The notes beneath the pieces were generated by a model. That model searched no databases, was not told where the DNA came from, and saw only the letters and a program-made list of their open reading frames with translations. The position numbers and the translations under genes were made by a program. This document shows positions 24,573 through 34,328 of a DNA stretch of 64,000 nt, piece by piece; positions within the stretch are counted from its first letter, which is position 1; every line of letters begins with the position of its first letter. Source of the DNA: Acytostelium subglobosum LB1 (lineage: Eukaryota > Evosea > Eumycetozoa > Acytosteliales > Acytosteliaceae); contig NW_012236530.1 in NCBI RefSeq assembly GCF_000787575.1, positions 1,494,734 through 1,558,733 on the forward strand. The letters run 5' to 3'.

Positions 24573-25045
24573 GTGGCGAGCTTTGGCCCCAAGAGCAAGA
24601 TCAGGAAGAGTGCCAGACCAGACGAAGAGAGTGGTGGATACAAGGTTGACCTTGCCTGGTGCAAACGTTGCACAGGCAAGAAGGCGTGCTACAACATGGC
24701 AAGCGGCAGCACAACCAATCTGTGGACACACTACACAGACAAGCATGCGCCCAACCTCTCCATTGCAATGGACAAGTACCTAGACAACAGTGGCAACTTG
24801 CGAGACACTCCGAGGATAACCATGGTCAAGTGGCTAGTGATGAACCATCAGCCCAACCTCATCGTCGAGCAAAAGTAAGTAATACAATCATCCACCGCCA
24901 TCCATACTCAATCAATCATCTTTGATAGTCGTTAACACTTTTCTTATCATCAACCTCAACCTAATAGATTCTTCAAGGAGATGATCGACTCATTCATTTG
25001 GAGTACTTGGTCCAATAGCTCTTGTACTCCAGCTTCAGCATGTTA
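24573..25045 (+). mobile_element. BED-finger, hAT-like transposase fragment nested in the element
   Basis: A frame of 101 residues from 24573 has VDLAWCKRCTGKK, then TTNLWTHYTDKH, the C..C...H...H pattern of a BED zinc finger, and RITMVKWLVMNHQPNLIVEQ, like the segment after the BED finger in hAT transposases. A GTAAGT donor follows at 24,877 and a second exon-like piece (FFKEMIDSFI) starts after a TAATAG acceptor near 24,967, then the similarity stops. The catalytic region is absent, so this is a truncated DNA transposon copy. It begins exactly where the PolB similarity ends. Confidence 0.62.
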
Positions 25046-25214
25046 AATAAATCTTCAAGTCAATCGAATGAATCGAATATAAATAGAATGAATATGAACA
25101 ACTGTTAACTTGTCAAATGATTATTTGTATTCATAACTCGTCGACAGTTATTCACCAATAATCGGGTCGGTTGGTCATCGTCCCAACCCGATGAATAGGA
25201 GCCCTGCCTCCTGG

Positions 25215-25410
25215 ATTTAGGATTAATTATTATTATTATTTTGAACTTTAAAACTCTATTTCTACTACAATTCTACATTGTTGATACAGATACCTTTTTT
25301 AATTACTTTGAAGTATATAAAACTATAAAGAGAAGAATCTTGAAGTATGAAATGAAGCAGCGCCAGCTGCGGAATGTTGCGAAGCCAGCGGCGATGAGTT
25401 ATCCACACAC
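25215..25410 (-). repeat. Right terminal inverted repeat (196 bp)
   Basis: Matches the left repeat in reverse orientation along its full length except a 4-bp indel. Its inner border is at the CCTAAAT shared with the left copy; beyond it the sequences diverge at once. Confidence 0.92.
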
Positions 25411-25416
25411 AGGACA
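25411..25416 (+). repeat. Target-site duplication AGGACA, right
   Basis: Direct repeat of 20,810-20,815, immediately outside the right TIR. Confidence 0.82.
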
Positions 25417-25819
25417 GACTTGTGCTGCCCGCGTCAGTCCAACTCATCACAGTCGTGTTGGATCATGNGGTCTATGTCAAACGGTTCGNTGAGNCCGACA
25501 CTGCCGAGCAGTATCGCAATGTGTTCTTAGAGCNGNTCGAGAGAAATCTCTGCCTGAAGCACCTAGTCTCCCTNGGCAAGCGATNCACTTTGGAGCTGGC
25601 GAACATGCCAGCTGAGAGATTCCAAATCGCATGCAATATCTTTGGGCAGCAGCACTCCTCCAACACAATATATATCTTTATAGAGAGTAGCAATCGATTC
25701 ATNGTTCTCCAATNAACGTCCACGAGATGGTAGTTGATTGATTGATTGATCGAGTGGCAATTTCTCATTTGTAACCAACCATCCAAATTTATTCCATCAA
25801 TCAATCAACCAATCTTTTA

Positions 25820-28800
25820 TTATTGTGGACGATAAATGGAATATATACAGATGGGAGGAACTTTCTCGAAATCCCATTGGCAGTCCCCAATATATATATT
25901 GATCGATGATACTTTGTCAAACAATGATGGTTGCTGCAATTGATCAATCAACACTGACATCCTCTCTTGAAGTACTCCTTCCACTTCATAATTCAATACC
26001 TGATTATAATCAGTGATTATGATCGATATTGATGTGATGGACGTTGTACATTGTGGAAGTAATGGGACGACTGCTTCGATATATGATGCTTCAATGACCA
26101 GTGTGTATGCTCTGGACTGATGTGTGAGATAATATTGTTGAAGTTGTTCACATTGTCTTTGATTGACTATGGATTCATCATAGACTGCGATAGTGACCTC
26201 TGAAGCATTGGGAATGAGATGAATGCCCTCGAATGAATTGGACATATCGAGATTGACACTGTTGATGATGGCCAGTTCAGTCGATGGTGATTCCAATGAT
26301 GTTAAATCCACCGGATTGTAAAGTACAAGGTGGTGCTTCGCCTTGATGTGTCTCTGTTGTTGTGCTGTACTTGAGAGGAGTGGATGTTGATGATGATACT
26401 ACCTCTAACGACTCCACTTCAGGATGGTGTTTGAGATACTTCTCAAAGTATAACTTTTAGATAACGTCATATTCTATATCAGCATCGTGAGGAGGCTGAT
26501 TCATCCAACAAATATCCAGATGATCCCTGTATGCACCATACCCATCATTAGCACTGTCATGATATGGTTCTTCTTCCTCGATCTTGTATATCAATGTTAG
26601 GGTATCTTCATCTTCGTTGTAGCCAAGTTTCTCAACAAGTCGGATATGTTTGAGATGAGGTGCTTTGATATGAATGAATCTCTGTGATTTCACATAGAAT
26701 GGCACTGTAAGCTGCTCCAATCGATCAATGCAACGTGCTATGTCCTTGTCGGGAATGTGCACAATCTCCGTTGCCTTGAGATGGAGAGGTGTGTCCTTGA
26801 AAAGACAGAACTGTGAACCAATATGCTTCACTGGTGATCGGATATGTATGCTCGGCATTGGGAGATGTGTGAGTGCCAGTGAGCATGCCTTGTGGAAGTG
26901 AGTGCTCACTCTTGCCAAGATAGAGACCCACTTAGGAGACCAATTTGGGATATACCTCAATGCCAAAGCTACAATCTTGTTGATGATCAGCTGTGGTAGT
27001 CTGGGACAGTTGACTTCAATATGCTTCCTGGCATGTAGTGTTGAGTGAATGATTGATTGTTTCTTGAACAATCTGAACTGTTTGAGCTGGTCCTCATACT
27101 CTTGATCTTGGCGCGCGGCATGTTTGATTATATGTTTCTGTTTGTAGTGGTGATCGCGGCTTCTGAGTTGTGTTGTATAGAGATGTTTGAGTTTCTTGAA
27201 TAATGGACGACTGTGTCCGACCATCTTAACCAGTGGGATTTGCTTGGACATTGATATTGCAATGTGTGGTACATCGAGGTACTCCATCCAAAAATCAGCA
27301 TCGTCATCGGTGGTGAATGAATATGTGCCACTGTTGGATTATGCATGTACTGGCACAGTTTGATTCGGATCCGTCTTGTAAGTCGATCACCAAGTATGTT
27401 TTGTTGGCAACATGCAATGATCAATGGGATATTTACACGTCTCTGGCTATCACAAATTTTGTTGAGAATGAACAATGGGATATTCATCCCTCCATGACTC
27501 ATGAATATTGTGTCCATATTGTTGGCAATGAGTTGTTTGAGTTCTGATGGGTTGTGATCTATCACCTCTTGATTGATCGTCGTAGTCAATGATGTAGTTG
27601 GATTGCCAAGGCACAACAATAAAAGCAATGCAGTCTCCAAGTGATCCTTGTTCTGTGTCACTTTGTACACCTCAATCAAACCCTTGGACAATGACGGCTG
27701 ACTAATGAACTCGATATCCTCCAGATAGTCAACACTACGATGCAATCTCTCGGACAAGGTGTTGAGTATGGCCTGAAGTGTTGGCGAGATTGTTGGCAAC
27801 AGGCTGATCAACGCAAAAAGAGGGATGAGAGCGTTGCGATCGTACTCCCTGGTCTTATTTAGATTAGAGATGATATCCTCTTCTTGTTCATAATAATACT
27901 ATTAATGATTGATTGATTGATGAGTGAGTGAGTGAATGAGGGAATGAGCCATCGATCAAGCATACATTGAGGAATGAGTGTCCCATCTGTTTGATAAGAT
28001 ATCCTTTGGCTTGCTCAGACAACATGTTGTAGTAGAGTTGGCAAAAGTCATTGTTTGTTGGGATGTGGCCTTGAAATATTGTTGACAACTGTAGACTTTA
28101 TGATGTTCTGGGCAGAACCAAAACCATGTGTCTCTCCTGTCCTTGAAGATTGCCTCAATCTCTTGATAGAAATATAAAGTATCATCATCATTTGTTGTGA
28201 TGATGGTGTCCAACAACCTGTTGATCTTGCTGATTTCTCGATAAAGATCAAAGTCCACTTTGAACGCATCCCTGATTGCTTTCAAGACAATGAAACTTGA
28301 GTTGTTTGTTGAATGTTAGTATTGAGGCAACAGTCCAAACCAGTCCAAAGTACATACTCAAAGATCAGACGTCTGTTCTCAAGGATCAATGAATGCTTTG
28401 AGAAGTCCTTGATCGATAGAATAAGGTGCAGCAGTGGGAGGGTAATGTTGTTGTTGATGTTGTTGTTATTATTGTTGTTGATTGATGTGAGGAAAAGTCT
28501 GATGATCTCCAAGTCCAGCAGGTCATCGCCTATAATCATTGAGATGTCTTGATGAATAGAGTTGGATACATGTACAGCATTGATGTAAAGACACTTGTAC
28601 TGTAGATAGTGAGTAAAGGTGAAGAGGATGTTATTGGCGTGCAATGTGGCCAGTGATTCCCTCTGATCTTTGGTCAGTGATGCACTAACAAGTGCATTGA
28701 CATGTGGATGGTATGCTGGTATCTCTTTGTTGCAAATACTCCTAAATACTTGATCTTTGACAATTCCATTCTTCAATTGATCGATGTACTTCTGGCGTTG

Positions 28801-29085
28801 TCGTTTGATTGGTTCAGACATCACTGTATTGAACAGTGATATGGCAGGTAGAGTGTGATGTACATCACCAAGTATATCCCATAACAATGTCAATCTAGAC
28901 ATTGTTACTGAGTTGTAACTTTTATCATTCAACATCAACTCTATATTGGCAACTGTTTCAACATCATGAGTGTAATGATCCGATGATGACGATTCACAAC
29001 ATAATGTACAAATAACAACTCTACAATCTAAACATAAGAACCATCTCTTCTTCCCTTTATGTATCGAACAAGTATCTTCTTGCAT
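25820..29085 (-). pseudogene. B-box/F-box-like gene, copy B, degenerate
   Basis: Same exon plan as copy A: exon 1 29085-28358 (B-box CSIHKGKKRWFLCLDC), exon 2 28295-27966, exon 3 from 27898 (YYYEQEEDIIS). Exon 2 changes frame near 28,085 (VYSCQQ... against STIFQGH), exon 3 changes frame near 27,300, a stop ends the F-box-containing frame at 26457, and the C-terminal part (25820-26311) is in a further frame. It also carries a short internal repeat of the MNIPLIIA region. At least four lesions make this a pseudogene of the host, though long stretches remain close to copy A. It shares a 237-bp spacer with the divergent gene at 29,323. Confidence 0.82.
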
Positions 29086-29322
29086 AATTAAAATGAATAT
29101 AATTCATTATTATTATTACTATTAATTATCTCTTTGATTGAGTTGTGTTATGTTGAGTGAAATGAATCAAAGTTGTTCAAAAGTGACAATTTTGCAAGAA
29201 TTTGAAGTTGAAAGAATCCAGAAACCACAAAAAACTTCAAACAAATAAATATCATTCACTAAATTTAGATCAAGTATCTCAAATAGATACAGTTAATAAC
29301 AGATAACAGATACATAACAATA

Positions 29323-31113
29323 ATGGACAATTCATTAGAATTTAAGAATGTAAGAACATTGACAAAGTGAACACTCAATCACTCATTCAATCACTCACTC
29401 ATTCATTCAATCAATCAATCAATCAATCAATGATAGTTTGGTAACAAGATATTGGAGGATAGAAAGTTGAATGCTAGATTGGTGTTCTTTTGCATGGTAG
29501 GAAGTCATAGCTTCAATTTGAGTGTAGAAACAAGTGATTGTGATTACTTTGGTGTATACGCATTGAATGCAGAACAGATATTATCGAATGCAGTGACACA
29601 GGCACCTTTGATCGACGGCCATGAACCAGTCGATTTTGTAATGTACGAGATGGAGAGATTCGCCCAACTTCTGCTTAAGGGCAACCCCAAGCTGATCGAG
29701 CCACTGTTCACCGAGCGCAACTGCTACATGTCGGAAGAGTGGCTGAAGCTGCGTGCCATGCGCCACAGCTTTGTCAGCCAACAAGTGATCCACCACTACG
29801 TCAGCTACAGCAAGGCACAACTGGGCGATGCTAAGCGTGCTGCTGCCGACCGCGACGCCGGCCACAACAAGGACATTGGACTCAGCAACAATCATCTGCC
29901 AAGCAAGAAGCTATATCATACAGTGCGACTGCTGCATGAGACCCTGCGCATGCTGGATGGCGGCGATCCCATGGTCTATCTCACCGGCGAGCATCGCGAG
30001 TACATCATGAACATCAGACGTGGTATGCTCGAGGAGAAGCAAGTGCACTCAGACGTCGACGCATTGTTCAAGGAGGTCGAGGAGAAGGTTAAGCTGGCCA
30101 AGGAGTCCAACCCCAAGGGTATCCCATTGATGGGCGACACTGAACGACTTAGTGAATGGCTGATTGAAAGCAGGAGAATGGCTATCATGGATATGAAGCC
30201 AGAGGATCGGCCATCATTCAGTCAAGAGCAGCTGGCCCTCCCTTCTTTACCATCATCAGTGCTCAATAGTGTGATCCTGGAGGCAAAGGATATACTGGAG
30301 AACAATGGATTCGGTGGCTCAACAATCATTTATGTTGGACGATCAGGTAGCCATCTGCATAACTTGGCCAGGGATGATTCCAAGGAGGACTGGATCGTAG
30401 TGTTTGTTGCACCAACAGACAACATCCTCTCACTGTCGACCAACCCAACAAGATTGGACAAGACCACTCAATTGGTACAGGATACCCAAGCTGACACTAC
30501 ACCCGCCACTGCCACTGCTGGACAACGAGATACCTATGTCAATGGCGTTCAACTCTTTGAAGTGGCCTGCTTTGTATCAATGCTGTGTCAAGGCAATCAT
30601 AGAGCTGTCGAGTGCTTCTACTCTGGCGACAATCACAAAGACACATTGGAGAGCGATGCCTGGTTGAGTCTAAAGTCACTCAATATCAACTATCTTACCA
30701 GCAACTACACTCATCATTGTTGGGGTGTGGCTCAAGGACAGCTGGCCAAGGTCAAGGGATTGATGAACAACAAGAACATCGAACAGTCAGTCATCTACAA
30801 ACACCTGTATCACGCTCAGAGATTGTTGGAGTGTTCAAGTGGTGCATTAGCCGCATCAAAGGCAGACCATCGGGCATTCACTGTGCAGTACAATGACGAG
30901 CATCGCACCAATCTGATTGCATTAAGAGATACAGCTGTACCATCTTCCAAGGAAACCTTGGATGGCGCACTACTCAACGTCACCGAACTATGCAACACAA
31001 TGACATTGGCACTTACATCACTCAACGTTAGCAACACAGACAAGAAGAACTTGGAAAGCAATCTACGAGCATCACTGAGTCAATGGTTATTCAAACTAAG
31101 AATGTCTTTATAA
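29323..31113 (+). CDS. RlaP-like protein with two nucleotidyltransferase modules
   Basis: A 27-bp first exon (29323-29349, MDNSLEFKN) is joined to 29437-31113, giving 567 residues. MVGSHSFNLSVETSDCDYFGVY near residue 28 matches the GS...SDxD nucleotide-binding signature of the predicted nucleotidyltransferases related to RlaP (DNA polymerase beta superfamily), followed by the helical CKGNPKLIEPLF/ERNCY-type region and a H...K helix. A second, weaker copy begins near residue 305 (YVGRSGSHLHNLARDDSKEDWIVV) followed again by QGNHRAVECFYSGDN. In this second copy the SDxD is replaced by DDSKED, so it may be inactive. RlaP-type enzymes are linked to RNA repair or modification in bacteria; the eukaryotic substrate is unknown. 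Confidence 0.72.
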
Positions 31114-31131
31114 TAAATCATTATAAGAATT

Positions 31132-31151
31132 AATAATCCGATCGGATTATT
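31132..31151. terminator. Perfect 20-bp palindrome after the RlaP-like gene
   Basis: AATAATCCGATCGGATTATT is its own reverse complement and lies 18 bp after the stop codon in otherwise plain AT-rich DNA. It may be a 3'-end or protein-binding site; no direct evidence for either. Confidence 0.4.
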
Positions 31152-31277
31152 GGGTTGCAATCAGGGCACCAATGAATAAATCAGGATTATTATTTTTATT
31201 TATATACTTTAAGTTATAAATTTATTAATTGGTCCAAGAGAGCTAAGAATATTTTGATAATCAATTTATTAATAATA

Positions 31278-32422
31278 ATGGATCGACATGTAACAATTTA
31301 TACACTTACTCTACCAAAATGGCTTAACAACAATAACATACCAATTGAAACATATTCCAACTTCCTTTCTCTGAACCATCAATTAAATATTAGTTCAATA
31401 AATTTTGAACTTGGATATATCAATATTCCAGTATCAACTACAATTAACATAACTCCATTATTAACATATTCTAATAATGATCCACTACAAGAATTCCTAA
31501 GAATCAATAATCATAATCATATTGAGGTCGATATGAATATGGATACTCTAGAATTTTATATATCTATTAAAGATCTTTCACAAAGATGTGGAGGACAAAG
31601 TACAGAATTTATCTACCAAATTGATCAATATCGGAAGGATCATAAAGGGAGTTCAAAAGAATATTCAGTTAATATTAGACCTCAATACTCATTCAATATC
31701 TCTCAGTATTGCCATCATCATAGACATCAATATATATGGTATGGTATTCATTCTTTCCGAACCCTAAGGCTGATTATTGATTGATTATTATTAGCAAACC
31801 CGATTCCGCCTTGATGTCCCGATCAGAATTGAAGGCTGTCTTTGTAGTTGATATTAGAAATTATATAGAGACATTTCAAGAAAGACATTTAAAGATGTGT
31901 CAAATGATCGAAGGAGGTCTGGAATCTGGAATATTATTTGATGGTGTTGAAGATGGTCTTACCGCAAACATCTATTACCGCACACCAGATGGTATTATAC
32001 CTGATAACATCCAACAACAAGTCAATAATCAAATGTCTGAGAATACTTTGGAACAAATCGGTCATCATATCAATACATTACCTCCAAGTAATCAGATCAT
32101 AGATGATCCAGACAACAGTACTGAGAACCTTAGATTGAAGATTGGATTGTTGAAGAGGAAAGAAAGACTTGAGTCAACTTGGGACCATGAGTACTTCAAC
32201 GGTCTCAATCCAGTCGTCTCTGTCAACAATCCATACCTGTGCCAATGTCCGCTGTGTTCAGTGTCCACTTCCACAAGGCCAAACAACCGCAATGAACAGT
32301 TCCCAAATGTATCCTGGCGTCAGATTCCACTAACAGGTCCCAATGGCCTCAACATCATCATTCATTGTGTTGGTGTTGTCGATGGACTCTGCATTGATCT
32401 TTCACATGTACCTATGACATGA
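31278..32422 (+). CDS. Uncharacterised protein (362 aa)
   Basis: Two exons, 31278-31738 and 31795-32422, keep the frame across a 56-bp intron (QYI-C-KPDSALMSRSEL). I do not recognise the family. The first half is beta-rich and Asn/Ile-rich; the second half has the helix AVFVVDIRNYIETFQERH, a KRKERLE segment and a CQCPLC cysteine cluster near residue 300. Codon use of exon 1 is AT-rich compared with neighbours, while the second exon looks more typical. Its 3' end lies 70 bp from that of the convergent SAP gene. Alternative starts upstream exist but are out of the best context. Confidence 0.6.
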
Positions 32423-32491
32423 TCACTATAATATATTTTAAAGTCTCTCTTTTCTATTTGTTGCACAGTCCATTCGTTCCACATCCATGTT

Positions 32492-34203
32492 CTACTCATG
32501 GGTAGAAGTGGAAGAGGTCTTTGTCTTCTTTTGTACTTGTGTGCTCGACTCTGTCTTCTTCCTTTTCTTGTCTGCTTGTACATCATGGATCGCGTAGATT
32601 GTGTTAGATTGTGTTGATAGTGCATTGGTATCAATAACAACATACCTTGTATGGACTCAGTACCACTCTCTTCTGTCTCTGATGCCTTCTCACCTGAGAA
32701 GTAATTGACTATCCTCCTAGCTAGTTCTGGTTTCAAATCACCTGACTTGTACTTGATGTTCTTGGATTGTAACCAACTTCGCATGTCCTTGGCTAAAGTA
32801 AATGAATGTGATTGATTGATTGATTGGTGAGTGATTGGAATGGTTCCATTTGGTTGATTGAATGATTGGATGTCTTACCTAAAAATTTGTTTACCAACTC
32901 ATCTTTGGTTAGACCTTCATGTATAAACTCTTGTGTTTCTCTGTCGGCTGGCCTGTCAATCTCTTTGTCCTCATCGTCGGTGTTGGTGACATCACTTCGC
33001 AGTCCAACACTACTCCTGATCCTCCTTGTTGTTGAATCCTTCTTCTTCTTGGAGGCACTGCGAGTGCCACCAATGCTCACTCCTGACGATGACGACGAGT
33101 CAATCTCACTTGAAGAAAACTCACCGGGTGTCTGGGGATAGGTCGGTCGTGACACACTGGGCAAAGGTGTCGTTGGAATGTCCGCCGTCGTTGCAGCTGC
33201 TGCTGCCTTTGAAGAGACATTTGGTCTTGGTGGTCCAGACGCCATCCTCTTTGCTCGACGTGCTGGAGGCGATGACAATGGACTGAACATCCTGGTGACA
33301 ATCTTTGTGAGAATATCTTTAAGTCTAGTTGGCATTGTCTCTGAGAGGAATGATTCGTGGATGGAGTGAGTAAAGTAGTCTTTGATTGATTGTGCATGAT
33401 ACCATACCATTGATATTCAATGCCTTGTACAACCTCTCTAGAGTGTCTTGTGATTGAATGTATAGGATGTTCTCGAGACCAGATAGTATGACCTCTTCAA
33501 CTAGTGTACGGATGACTGAACGAAAGTGCTTGTCCTCAACAAGACTGTCGTTGGCCAATGTGGTTGTGTTGCGACTGCCTGCCGTATACCTGTGCGTCGT
33601 TGACTTCGACATGTATGTTGTGATGACTGTTGCATTGTCAATAACGCTGATGCTTGGCGTTGAGGTGACCATCGTGTCAAACTCGTTGGTTGTCTTCTTC
33701 TTGTTGTTGGCGTCACCAGTGGTTGCTGGTGCAGCAGGTACCTCGATCTGAGCCGGTATGAGCTTCGAGGGCTGAATGCCTAGGCATTGACAAAAGAGAT
33801 TGAGCATGTGTGGAGTGAGGCTTCTGAAGAATGTTGGCAATGAATCGGACTTCATTGTCAGCTCGAGTTGTGCAATGCCTTCGTCGTTCGAGTCAGAGTT
33901 GGCAGCGGGCAATGATAGTAGTGAGCATGTCTCGTTGACAACGTCTGCGCTCAGACGTCCAACAACGCACTCAATACCCATCTCTCTAATATGATCCAAT
34001 AGATTTGATACTGCTTCATGTATATTCATTGTATTGGCCATTTGATTGTCTACTGTTCCTGCAGCCACCAAGCACTCAATCAACAACTGCAGCGGCATCC
34101 TACTAAACTGTTCAAATAAAGTTGTATTAACTCTTTCAAATTGTTTAACATTATCATCAAATACTATTGTACTTGATAATGTACCTCCTCCTAAATTATC
34201 CAT
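32492..34203 (-). CDS. SAP-domain protein of unknown function
   Basis: Exons 34203-33408, 33340-32879, 32792-32646 and 32571-32492 fit one frame and give 494 residues. The N-terminal 260 residues are helical (FEQFSRMPLQLLIECLVAAG, NIHEAVSNLLDHIREMG). Residues 270-400 are Ser/Thr/Pro/Ala-rich with basic clusters (PPARRAKRMASG). Residues 400-450 contain LTKDELVNKFLAKDMRSWLQ ... GDLKPELARRIVNYFSGE, a helix-extended loop-helix that fits a SAP DNA-binding motif, and the tail KKRKK...VQKKTK is a nuclear signal. So a chromatin- or DNA-associated protein is likely. Exact family unknown. Confidence 0.72.
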
Positions 34204-34328
34204 CTTTATCTTTATCTTTTTAATATATATGTACGAATACTGAATGTGATTGAATGAATGAATGAATGAAGATCAAAGGACGCACTCACACACAAACTTA
34301 TAAGTTTGAAATTTATGGGACCAATCAA

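Larger units (their letters stand above)
20816..25410. mobile_element. Reduced Polinton/Maverick-like element carrying a CRN-type gene
   Basis: Ends are about 200-bp inverted repeats starting GTGTGTGGATAACTCATCG; flanks are 6-bp direct repeats. Parts from the left: TIR, a tandem hairpin repeat, a CRN-type gene on the minus strand (whole), a small zinc-finger gene (whole), part of a family-B DNA polymerase gene, a BED-finger transposase fragment, and the right TIR. No integrase, packaging ATPase or capsid gene is seen, so the element is broken as an autonomous unit, having lost most of its core; the PolB part is truncated. The TIRs differ only by a 4-bp indel, so insertion is young. Family assignment rests on TIR length, 6-bp TSD and PolB together and is inference; a hAT-type or other TIR element that picked up PolB is the main alternative. 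Confidence 0.72.
20086..25715 (+). pseudogene. FNIP-repeat gene split by a 4.6-kb element insertion
   Basis: Left half (20086-20815): an F-box-like start SLPTYLCTMIMGHLPPADI (two undetermined bases at 20160 and 20163), an in-frame TAG at 20206-20208, then FNIP repeats with FNQPIRTRVLP and FNQPIFENSLP. Right half (25417-25715): RLVLPASVQLITVVLDH then a C-terminal domain with nine undetermined bases and an ambiguous terminal codon (TNA). The halves are in the same frame: removing the element and one copy of AGGACA turns GAC-A into GAC-AGA with no shift. So this is one host gene interrupted by an insertion, probably recently. Whether the TAG predates the insertion, or is real, cannot be told. 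The Ns lie only in host sequence, as if other near-identical FNIP copies confused the assembly. Confidence 0.8.
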
